Below, in pieces: positions 55,400 to 64,000 of a DNA stretch of 64,000 nucleotides; the stretch's first letter is position 1; every line of letters begins with the position of its first letter. The stretch lies in NCBI GenBank assembly GCA_028583415.1, contig CM053271.1:91654584-91718583 (forward strand), given 5' to 3'. Below the pieces are notes generated by a model. The model ran no database searches and was not told the origin of the DNA. It saw only the letters and a program-made list of their open reading frames with translations. Position numbers and translations under genes: made by a program. Source of the stretch: Protea cynaroides (lineage: Eukaryota > Streptophyta > Magnoliopsida > Proteales > Proteaceae).

Positions 55400-56648
55400 T
55401 TTCCCTTTAAATCTCTCTTCCTAAAGTTTTGTTTGATTGTAAAGAGAATTAAAGGGAAGGGAAGTGAAATTTTTAAACTTTAAATGAAAATTTTTGTAAT
55501 GGTTACAACATATGCTATCACATTACTATGTAACCAATTTACCTAAAAAAAAATTCTAAATTATTTCATATTTAGTTATTAATTTATACTTCACTTTGCA
55601 TCCAAATCCTTTTCATTTTAAAAGGAAAATAAATTTTACATCTTATAAGTATCACTACTAAATATGTTAAAAAGTTTAGGTAATTTATACAGTAATGTTG
55701 TATTACAACTATAAAAGTTTCCATTTAAAATTAAAAATTTCACTTCCCTTCCCTTCAAATCCCAACCTTTCACCTAAAAAAAAATAAAAAAAATCCCAAC
55801 CAAACAAAGCCTAAGTGCAAATTAAGACGATCTCAATGATTATATTTCATTCTATGTATTACAATACTAATGCTATATTAACCATTTAATGACTATATTC
55901 CATTCTATCTCCACATAGCCAAGCTTCAACCCCACAAGGTATGGTATTTGATGTATGTTTGCATTGACCAATTTTATAACCTATTCTATTTTATGTATTA
56001 ATTGAGCTTAATTATGGATTAGAATGTTGCTTTAATCAATCTACTAATTCAGTGTGAAATTTTAAAGAATGTGCACCATATGATTGAGGGTGTTCATGTG
56101 GAGACTAAAATGAGATGTAGCATTAAAGGGTTAATATATAGCATTAAAGCAGTACATACTTAAGCCATCTGAATACCTACATAGGAGGTAAATTTTATAA
56201 GAAGTGAAACAAATAGTGAAAATATGCCATCAAAAACTAATCTAAGTATTTTAAAAAGCTATGATAAAAGGAGAGTTTAAAGTTTAGTTTTAAGCTCTAC
56301 TGTTTCCATGCAAAAATGTGAAAAAGAAAAAATTTTCTTATAAAATATGATTTTTCATTCTTTGTTTTAATGTAAAATAAAAAAAGGCATTATTCATGAT
56401 TTATATTTTCTGTTTTTTTTTCTCTTTTTGTTAATTATTTTTTAATGAAATTTTTTATTTTTAATAAAAAAAATCATTTACATAGAAAATTATACAAAAA
56501 AGCAAATAGGGTATAAGGAAAATAGTTTAAAAAAATATTCCATTGAAGAATTTGGGTAAATATGGGTTAAGTTAGGGGATTGATAGAAAAATTTCTTAGA
56601 AATTAACCAACTCAAACGGTCATGTGTCACCACCCCCCCCACACCCCC

Positions 56649-56682
<34 letters not shown>

Positions 56683-56760
56683 ATAAACCTACATTGTAAG
56701 CAATTAATATCCTCTGAAAATTGCAGAAATTTCTAAGAAAATTAATCTTTGGTGCAACTT
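55400..56760. other. AT-rich intergenic region upstream of the TIR gene
   Basis: No supported gene. 55470-55510 and 55700-55740 share near-inverse words (AATTTTTAAACTTTAAATGAAA versus its complement), suggesting an old MITE of ~330 bp (about 55420-55810). A C/A homopolymer tract lies at 56632-56681; the poly-F ORF there is an artefact. Confidence 0.5.
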
Positions 56761-56818
56761 GTATAGACACCTGCATAGAGACTTCAGCGCAAATGTATAG
56801 AAACCACTTTCTCTCTCT

Positions 56819-56829
56819 ATATATATATT
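56819..56829 (+). promoter_or_regulatory. TATA-like element of the TIR-only gene
   Basis: TATATATATAT about 75 bp before the ATG, preceded by a CT-rich Y-patch-like run (56806-56818) and the CGCAAATGTATAG word at 56789. This upstream module is shared with pseudogene copy B, which has the CT-rich patch but no TATA run. Confidence 0.5.
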
Positions 56830-56901
56830 TACTGTAAATCCGTTTGGAAGAGAAGCTTTATCGACAAGTCACCCATTTGAAATTTATCTCAAAGATCGAC
56901 C

Positions 56902-57844
56902 ATGCGTCCTTCTTCCCTAGCCAAGCAACTGTATCATAAGCTTCCTTGTGATGTGTTCCTTAGTCACCAAGGTGCCGATACCAAACGCACCGTCGCTGGC
57001 TTGCTCTACGATCGCTTTGATCACCTGAGACTCCATCCGTTCTTGGACAGCAAGAGCATGAAACCGGGAGATAACCTTTTTGATAAAATCGATACAGCCA
57101 TTCGGGAATGTAAAGTTGGGGTCACCATTTTCTCTCCCCGTTATTGCAGTTCTTACTTCTGCCTCCATGAACTGGCTCTATTGATGGAATACAAAAAAAA
57201 GATCATCCCCATCTTATGTGATGTTAATGCCTCGGATCTTAAGGTGGTTGACAATGGAAGCTATAGCCCAGAAGAACTGCAGAGGTTTAGATGGGCTGTT
57301 CGGGAGGCTAAGCAAATTGTTGGCCTCCCATTTGACTCGCTTAACGGGTAAGTAAATTAATCTTTGTTAATCTTTGGTGCAACTTGTTGTCACTGGAAAG
57401 ATGAACAGATGAACTAAGTTGTAAATTTATTTCTTTGCCTTCTCTTTTATTCCAAAAGTTATTTAAGATGGGGGTAGAGAAAGGTTTTCAAATTCAATTT
57501 GAAAGTTCCTTATTATTATGTCATTATCAAAATTTTCATTGTCATTACACAGTTTCCGGATAGATATATAAAATGACAAGATTTACACTCATTGGATAAA
57601 AAATGAGAAAAAGAAGCAAATCTGCACCTTTTTTTCTTTTTCTTTTCTCTCTCCTTCAAATGACCGGTTACAGGTTCTTCTTGTGCTCCCATTTTCCTCA
57701 TTAATATATAATATTCAAATATACTCTACTAACTTGTAGATCCTCTTCCCTCTCAATATTATGTCATATATTAAAAAGACCAAAAAAAAAAAAATAATAG
57801 TAATTTTACAATATTTTTTCTTCCCCCTTACCTCATCACACACA

Positions 57845-57901
<57 letters not shown>

Positions 57902-58136
57902 ACAAAGGATTCAACTGCCTGATTGCACACGCCTTGACAAATTAAGCTCTTTGCTTTGCATTCATCAATTTTTAAGTGTTTTTAATGATGGGTTATGTGT
58001 TGGGTCTTGAAGGGATTGGTCGGAGTTCTTAAAAAGCACTACAGAGATTGTTGTCACAAGCTTAACTGAGTTAGAGGCAGAGGCAGGAGGAGGACAGCAG
58101 CTCTACAACACTCCTACATTTGCTAGTCATGCATAA
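56902..58136 (+). CDS. TIR-only protein, two exons (56902-57347, 58013-58136)
   Basis: Predicted protein of 189 residues consisting of one TIR domain and a short C-terminal extension. Exon 1 gives CDVFLSHQGADTKRT (residues 16-30), the BB-loop region (about 49-58), and FSPRYCSSYFCLHEL with Glu90 at the position of the NAD-cleaving glutamate of plant TIRs. GTAAGT at 57348 and AG at 58011-58012 bound a phase-2 intron; joining restores NGDWSEFLKS and an open frame to TAA 58134-58136. No NB-ARC or LRR follows, so this is the TIR-only class rather than a truncated receptor; the DWSEFL extension resembles C-termini of small plant TIR-only proteins. Such TIRs act as NADases producing immune signals for EDS1-family complexes (family knowledge). 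Ser21-His22 match the self-association surface of plant TIRs. Two decayed relatives lie at 47.8 and 54.9 kb. Confidence 0.85.
57348..58012 (+). other. Intron of the TIR-only gene
   Basis: 665 bp, GTAAGT...TGAAG, AT-rich. It contains a (TA)n run at 57848-57898 and a C/T-rich stretch at 57628-57656. The acceptor is preceded by a weak pyrimidine tract, so a transcript is needed to confirm it; frame continuity supports it. Confidence 0.75.
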
Positions 58137-58555
58137 GAATGTTACATCAGATCACTGTTCATAGAAGAGAGGAAGGAATTCAAAGAAAGCTCTGAATCCC
58201 TTAAATTAATAGCATCCATGCCACCCGTATATACCTTTATTCTATCAATGTATAAGAAGTAAATATATATTGGCATTTCATCAAATATGCAGCAAAAAGT
58301 AGGTTATTTTATGATCTCATACTAGTTTTATGGGGGTTAATCTCACATTGGTCTTAAAAAAAATTTAATATTAGTTGATGTGATCTTGGATTCTCTCCCG
58401 TTGTAAACTGATTTTTAGAAATTGAGTTCTCCCAAAATTCGTATCAATCTCGGACAAAATCAGAAGGCATAATAACATTATTCAGTGACCCTAGCAATGA
58501 AATAGCTTATTGTCATTAAATAGTTACAGTTGAAGAATATAGCGCAACTGCGTCA
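58137..58555. other. 3' flank of the TIR-only gene
   Basis: AT-rich, no ORF. TTAAATTAATAG (58200-58211) is a candidate polyadenylation region. Confidence 0.4.
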
Positions 58556-58850
58556 CTTTGGTTAGCGGGGTTTTGAAATAAAATGGCGTTATAGTTGTTC
58601 ATAGAAATGTCTACAGTGGCGCTTCATTTAAAAAGTCACAGCATATCCTGTTTTGGGAGTTTTGACAAAGATCTATGGCCGCATTCATTAAAAACGTTGT
58701 CATTTATAATATTAGCGGCGGCATTTTACTAGAAATGGTATGTTTGAGCATAATAAAACATTAAAATGGCCACGACGTTGTAGTTGCTTGGTTTATGTCT
58801 ATATAGACGGCGTTTCATTTAAAACGCCATTGTAGGTCTATCATCTTGAA
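58556..58850. mobile_element. Fragment resembling CACTA-type subterminal repeats
   Basis: Repeated words of the type (A)TGGCGTT, GGCGGCATTTTA, GACGGCGTTTCATTTAAAACGCC recur in both orientations. Such GCGGCGTTTT/AAAACGCCGC-type subterminal repeats are typical of plant CACTA transposons. No CACTA terminus or transposase is visible, so the class is tentative. Confidence 0.4.
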
Positions 58851-59200
58851 TAAAAGCCCTCTTCTCATTTATTTTCACGCGGACCTTTTTCCCACGACCC
58901 TTAAAGTACCTTGCCTCCCCTCTCTCTCTCTCAAGCTTCTCGGCCCACATCTTCTTCTCTGTACTTCCACCCTACTTTTTCGGTCAAGTTCACTAACTGG
59001 AAAGCAACCATTGTTTCATTTGTTTTACCCTACAGCGAAGGTATTGCTTCTCTGCCCATCCTTTTCTCCATAGGTCCTTCCTACTTTTTTATGCTTGTCT
59101 TTTATATTTGTTCTTGATAAACTTCCTTCTCCGACCAAAAATGCTTTGTCCGCTACCAAATTACCCGAACTCTTCCTCCTATTATAACCCATGTGCAAAT
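58851..59200. other. No supported gene
   Basis: Overlapping short ORFs in two frames (58846-59117) run through a C/T-rich stretch (CTCTCTCTC, TTCTTCTCTG), which makes stop-poor frames by composition. No domain is recognised. Confidence 0.4.
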
Positions 59201-59204
59201 AAGA

Positions 59205-59700
59205 GTTTTAAACGGTGTGATATATCGGTTTAATGGTTCGATTCAGTATAAATGGGGTAAAATCGAAATTGAACCATTCATTAAACGGTTTTAAAATGCA
59301 TACCCAAATCAATACTATTTGGTTTCGAATTATCGATTTTTAAATGGTTTCATGGGAGGGGAGGAAGAGAGAGAGAGAGTTAGGAACAAGGGACAAGGAA
59401 GAGATAAAGGAGGGAGAGAAAATGTTAAATTTTAATTTATTTATTATGCTAGAAGTTATGAAGGTAGGTTTAAGATTTATAATTTTAATTTATTTCTAGA
59501 AATAGATCTTCAATACTGAAGGGTTAGACTAGGGTTTAATCAGTTTAAAGGGTTTCAAAAGATAGTTTTAAACGGTTTCATTCTTAAAATCCAAATCGAA
59601 CCGTTTAACCAAACAGATTGAATTTAAACCAGAATCAAATGGTTTAATAATTGATTTCATGGTTTTGGTTTAAATGGACCAGTTCAATTTCGATAAACGG
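59205..59700. repeat. Repeat rich in GGTTTAA/TTAAACC words, possible MITE
   Basis: TTTTAAACGGT, GGTTTAATGG and AACCGTTTAA words appear in both orientations near both ends (59207-59330 and 59540-59700) around a GA-rich centre (59345-59430). This can fold, as expected of an old nonautonomous DNA element. No clear TSD. Confidence 0.4.
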
Positions 59701-60020
59701 ATTGGGTTCATTTTTCACATTCTTATGTGCATGCCTTCTCCCTCTCTCATGGCTGGTGAATTCTTTGTTCAAAATCTCAATGTAGGGAAACCTAAAGAAG
59801 CCATCAATAACGTAAGCCTGATAATGGTTGATTGGGATTCAGATCGATTAGGCCTAATAAGTGACTGGTTGTTTAATTGGCTTTCACAATGCTGGGTTCT
59901 GATGACAGATTGCTTAATAGGGCAGTCATGCATGGTCATAGGCTTTAGATGTCAAGCCCGATTAAGACCAGATTTTAACAGGCCGGACCGACTGATTGAC
60001 ACCCTAAGGTCTTAAATCCA

Positions 60021-60222
60021 AGTATCGGACACGGTATCGCCCAAGTCCAAAATCGATTTGGATCAGATTGGGTTCGGTGTACAAATCCAATGGGAAGATG
60101 AAATGTGGCCGATACCATATATAAAATATTAAGAAGAGGATCTGATCGGAATCGACCAGGTTTAAAACAGATATGAATCGATCAAATCGGCAAATCCGAT
60201 ACCGATACCTTCAACCATGTAT
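60021..60222. mobile_element. MITE candidate with GGTATCGG-type ends
   Basis: The left end AAGTATCGGACACGGTATCG and the right end CCGATACCGATACCTT are partly inverted copies of one another. The ~200-bp interior has no ORF. Ends and size fit a small DNA transposon; no convincing TSD. Confidence 0.45.
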
Positions 60223-60289
60223 TATGCCCTGGCGAACTCTCATTTATTTTCTCACACATATGAAAAACGAAAACACCTGGATCCAAATC

Positions 60290-61800
60290 CTTATCCCGCT
60301 ACCTAAGACTATTATAGATAGCCTTAGTTTGCAGATTACTTGATAGACTGTTGTGGTGAAATGTGTTAAATGGGATAACCCAACACTTTGGTTAGAATAT
60401 CTGTCTGTTGCAAATCAGTTCACGTGGAAAATAGTTATCTGACCAGCTTGTATTTTCTCACGGATTAGATGACAATTTAATTCAATGTGTGTGGCTCGTT
60501 CATGAAAAACTAAGTTGGATGTAATGTGTTGGGTAGGGATGTGGAACACCAAGATCAACAAACAAGGATTTTTTTCATCATATAAGTTCATAAGAAGCAG
60601 CTGCCATGGAACAGTACTCAGCCTCTGTTGAAGAGTGAGAGATGGTGGTTAACTTCTTTGTATGCCAGGATAATGGGTTGGAGCCAAGAAATGTAATGTA
60701 GCCCGCAGTGAGTTGCCATGTGAGTGGACAACTGACCTAGTTAGAGTCACAGTATGCTATGATATAGTGAGGGTAGAAGTGGCATCCATAAAAACACCGA
60801 GGCCAATTGCACCCTTTAGATAGCGTAAAACATGCTAGGCAGCTTGTAGATGAGGAAGGCAAGGTGTTTGCATGTACTGACTTAAGGTGAGAACAAAGTA
60901 AGTATTATCGGAGCGAGGTATTGTGAGATAGATCCAATCGCCCCACAAGTCGCCGTTATGTAGATGCATCCGATAATATTGCATCCGATTATAAGTCACC
61001 ATCGGTAGGTGACAATTTAAGATGTTGCTTCATTGGAAATGGGCTTGGGCAGCATCCAAGGAAACCAGCTTGATTGAGGACATCTAATGTATACTTTTAT
61101 TGGGTTAAGTTGATGCCCGATACATGAGTAGAAACTTCAATAGCCAAAAAATATGATAGATAGCCCAAGTCTTTGAGTTGAAAGTGGCCCATGAAATCTC
61201 TTTTAAAGGTGGTAATATGGTTACCATGATTTCCAGTGATGACAATGTCATCTACATAGACTAGAACCAACCTGATAAAAGAACCATCGGTATAAGTGAA
61301 TAAGGAATAGTCGGCCACTGATTGACAGAAACCTATAGATAATAGAATGGAACTAAACTTGGAGAACCATTATTGGGAAGCTTGTTTGAGCCCATATAAG
61401 GATTTGTATAACCGACGTATTAATTTCACACTGGTTTCTCAAAACCTGGTGGGACGGTCATATAGACCTCTTCATTAGGTCACTGGATAAGAAAGCATTA
61501 TTGACGTCCATTTGGTATATAGGCCACTGTTTAGAGGCCACCAGAGCAATCAAGCATCTAACTGTAATGAGTTTTGCCATGGGTCAAATGTTTCGTAGTA
61601 ATCAAAACCTTCAAGTTGGGTGCAACTCTTTGCAACCAAATGGGCTCTGTAGCGTTAATAGAACTGTCAGTTTGATTTTATAAACCCATTTACAGCCAAT
61701 GGGCCTTTTTCAGTGGGTAGGGGTTCAACAGTCCAAGTGTTATTGAATTCCAATGTGGCCGTTTCTTTTGCCATTGCCTCTCGGCCCTTTCGACATAGGG
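60290..61800 (-). pseudogene. Copia RT and RNase H relic
   Basis: RT starts with EAMAKE..TLE.NNTW (~61780), then several stops. An open frame 61318-61097 holds an intact YVDD (LVLVYVDDIVITGN) and KDLGYLSYFLAIEV. RNase H continues with AGFLGCCPS, YCDSNW-like and STEAEYCSMA blocks to ~60300. Stops occur roughly every 100-200 bases. Confidence 0.82.
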
Positions 61801-62239
61801 ACACTAGTACTCATTTACTTGAGTAAAATTACAGGGTTCCTCGTTGGAGCATAAGGAAGACAACAAGTCAGTAGTAAATGGGAGACAGATGAAAGATGCA
61901 AAAATCTATGGATAGGATGGGACATACCTGAACCAAGTGTGATGGCCAGGGTGCTTTGAATCCGTGACAGCCGTAATAAAACAAACAAAGTCTTGCAAGT
62001 GATGTGGCAATGAAGGTGTTCGTGTTCGTGCGGAACGACGTGGTTGGACAATGGTTAGACCTATTTCGGATGAAGAAGATTCAGGTGATGTGGAAAGAGG
62101 CTGTGGTGGGCTGACAGTGGGTTGAAATGGGTGGACAGTGGGCTGAGATGAGTGGACAGTGGTCTGGGATGCGTGGACAGTGGGATGTAGATGCTTTACA
62201 ATGGGCTATAGAGGATTATCAGTGGGCTGTAGAGGAGTT

Positions 62240-62950
62240 TCAGTGGGCTGTGAAGGTTCGGTAAGGTATGGGTATGGGAATTAATGTTGAAGAAGATGGG
62301 GAGTTGTGGAAGGGAAAGATGGTTTCACAAAAAGTGGTGCCCCTACTAGTAAAAATCCAATGAGTGTTTAGGCCAAAAACTCTATAACCATGCTGGCCGA
62401 AGGGATAGCCCATAAAAATACAACAAATGGCACGTGGTGAAAATTTATTCCGACAAGGATTAGCATTATGAGCAAAGCATAAACAACCAAAAATATGTAG
62501 ATGCATATAGGATGGCACAAAATTAAATAGCATCTCATGTGGGGTATTACGAGATAATATGGACGAGGGCATGCGGTTAATGAGATTACATGCCGTTAAG
62601 ACATTCTCCTAGAAAGATAGAGGAAGATGGGCATGGAAGCGCAAAGCATGGGCCACCTCCAAGAGGTGACGGTGTTTGCATTCAATGACACCATTCTGTT
62701 GTGGAGTATAAGCATAATAATGTTGGGGCAAAATCCACGAGAATGAAACAAAGATTGCATGGTACTAGAAGTTAAAAATTCTTCACCATTGTTTGTCTGG
62801 ATACATCGGACAGTGGTCTGAAACTGAGAGACTACCATGTTGAAAAGCTGGTTTAAGAATTTAAAAGAATTGAACTTATAAGTCATTAAAAACATCCAAG
62901 TAGACCTAGAGAAATCATCTACTATGGTAAGAAAGTATGAGGAGCCCGAA
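62240..62950 (-). pseudogene. Copia integrase relic
   Basis: 62895-62596 carries FQTTVRCIQTNNGEEF, where the family has R.DNG.EF, so the catalytic Asp reads Asn; frameshifts follow before the NG...ERKHRH region. 62572-62240 continues with MPSSILSRNTPHEMLF and HIFGCLCFAHN, the conserved integrase C-terminal segment. Confidence 0.8.
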
Positions 62951-63036
62951 TATGAAACTATAGAATGTGGTCCCCAAATGTCACAATGTATTAAGTGAAA
63001 TGGAGCAGATGTTCTAATGCTACTAGTAGTAAATGG

Positions 63037-63545
63037 TTACCTACATTGCTTGGCAATAGTACATATATCACAAGTTAAGTTCAAAGGAAATGAAATAAAT
63101 GATATAGAAGATGAAGAAGGAGATGGATGGCCCAATTGCATATACCAGGTATCAGTGGAAACTGAAGATTGGATGGCAGAAGCAGCAATTATTGGTGGAG
63201 TATCGGAGTAGTATAGGCCATCACACATTCTCCCCACCCCAATCACTTTCTTCATTTCCAGGGCCTAAAAAATACGGAATCTGTCAAAGAAGGTAACCGT
63301 ACAGTTTAAGGTAGTAGTAATTTGGTTAACAGATAACAAATTGAAAGAGAATGATAAAACTCATAAAATCTTATCAAGGCAGATTTTAAAAGAGAGACTA
63401 TGTGGGCCGGTGTGTGGTACAGGGAGATTAGTCCCATTATGTAAGCACACCGGTTGTTGTAAATGAGAGGGGATTGGAACCATTGAAGATGCAACTATTG
63501 AAGAAAAATGATGGGAGGCTCCCAAATCAATTACCCAGCAAAGGG
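63037..63545 (-). pseudogene. Copia protease and GAG pre-integrase relic
   Basis: Near 63530-63500 WVIDLGASHHF is the protease active site with D-L-G instead of D-S-G. 63255-63037 reads CDGLYYSD...TWYMQLGHPS and CDICTIAKQCR, the pre-integrase zinc-finger segment (HH..CC type), open over 72 codons. Confidence 0.8.
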
Positions 63546-63682
63546 GATGTAAATGAAAAAAAGGATTTCATTCTGGCAAAATGGGCAGGGAACTAAGTAT
63601 CACTATTTATAAATGAGAGAAATTGGTGGTATTGCTCCTGTGTCAGTGGCGGCATAGAAGGAACAAAGGAAGTGGAATGAGG

Positions 63683-63916
63683 CTACTGAGGTGGTGGAAC
63701 GAGGTTGTTGGACACATTAGGCACTGTGGTATAAGAACTAGTAGATGACTCGATTGAAGCTGTGTGAGCATGACTTTGCTTCCGAGGAACAGAACGCCTA
63801 CTGTAACCTCCAGGGTATCCGTGGAGCACAAAACAAGTATCACGTGTATGACCAAGCTTGTCGCAATGAGAGCATTGAGGTCGGCGACGAGGTTGGTTAC
63901 TGGAAGAGATATCCAA
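63683..63916 (-). pseudogene. Copia gag zinc-knuckle segment
   Basis: CSHCDKLGHTRDTC fits CX2CX4HX4C exactly and is followed by FVLHGYPGGY, usual for copia gag. The frame is open for 77 codons, then enters a stop. Gag N-terminal sequence continues toward 64000, where the window ends. Confidence 0.82.
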
Positions 63917-64000
63917 ATGACCATCAGATTGACAATTATCAAGTTGATTACTGTTTGTATTATGAGAATCTCAGTAATATAGAGAACGAAAATTATGAAG

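Larger units (their letters stand above)
60280..64000 (-). mobile_element. Ty1/copia element, right edge cut by the window
   Basis: Minus-strand domains occur in copia order: gag knuckle (63.9-63.7 kb), protease (63.53 kb), GAG pre-integrase (63.2 kb), integrase (62.9-62.2 kb), RT (61.8-61.1 kb), RNase H (61.09-60.29 kb). The 5' LTR would lie beyond 64000. A 3' LTR was not recognised to the left of 60280. It is unrelated in detail to the copia element at 943-19126. Confidence 0.85.

Noticed and set aside
56490..56684. ORF beginning with poly-Phe
   Set aside because: Artefact of the poly(A)/poly(C) tract on the opposite strand.
57715..57930. Minus-strand ORF with an Ile-Tyr repeat
   Set aside because: Translation of the (TA)n microsatellite inside the TIR gene intron.

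Overview
The window reads as nuclear DNA of a flowering plant, most likely a dicot. The evidence is retroelements with plant-type primer-binding sites, an intron-containing TIR-domain immune gene, plant LINE ORF1 (DUF4283) remains, and AT-rich spacers with (TA)n and (GA)n tracts. The species cannot be named from the sequence. There is no bacterial, organellar or rRNA/tRNA gene content. By far the largest component is transposable elements, nearly all decayed.

Bases 1-42,000 form a deep nest that can be unpicked through target-site duplications (TSDs). The base layer is a LINE ORF1 (DUF4283) relic in three pieces (470-801, 19303-20377, 41150-41960). The first gap is a ~310-bp TRIM-type element (ends 802 and 19302), itself split by an 18.2-kb minus-strand Ty1/copia element (943-19126, TSD ACAGT/GCAGT). 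The second gap is a 20.8-kb minus-strand Ty3/gypsy element with an archaeal-type second RNase H, as in the Tat clade (20378-41149, TSD CCTAT/CCTAC). Into these two hosts five copies of a single Ty3/gypsy family with unusually long (~2.3 kb) LTRs have inserted. Three are solo LTRs: 1423-3758 (TSD TATAT), 4466-6775 (ATAAA) and 21032-23374 (CGTAT/CGTGT). Two are LTR-internal-LTR elements: 7424-14361 (AAGCT) and 28206-37709 (GTAGC). I call this family 'L2.3' below.

The L2.3 LTRs are the most unusual objects here. Each has a TATA box, a GT splice-donor-like site just downstream, a ~1.3-kb stretch holding repeat modules, a pyrimidine-rich AG acceptor, and then a ~134-bp open stretch ending in a stop. 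Its predicted peptide is conserved between divergent copies (TVED-Y ... VA ... HD-SCEC--CV). Arrays of a subfamily-specific palindromic motif sit on both sides of the promoter, and the motif differs between subfamilies while matching within a copy. One copy also shows an LTR boundary shifted outward through a duplicated polypurine-tract module.

Bases 42,000-56,900 are intergenic. They hold a short hairpin at 42.1 kb, a decayed TIR copy (47.8-48.06 kb), a plus-strand Tat-type fragment (48.3-50.4 kb), several minisatellites, a 220-bp GC-rich inverted repeat (51907-52126) and a second truncated TIR copy (54.86-55.09 kb). At 56902-58136 lies the one convincing intact host gene, a two-exon TIR-only protein of 189 residues with its catalytic glutamate. 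From 58.5 kb there are DNA-transposon-like repeats, and 60.28-64.0 kb is a degenerate minus-strand Ty1/copia element running off the right edge.

All retroelement coding regions carry stops, frameshifts or lost catalytic residues, so none here looks autonomous. Only the TIR-only gene looks functional.
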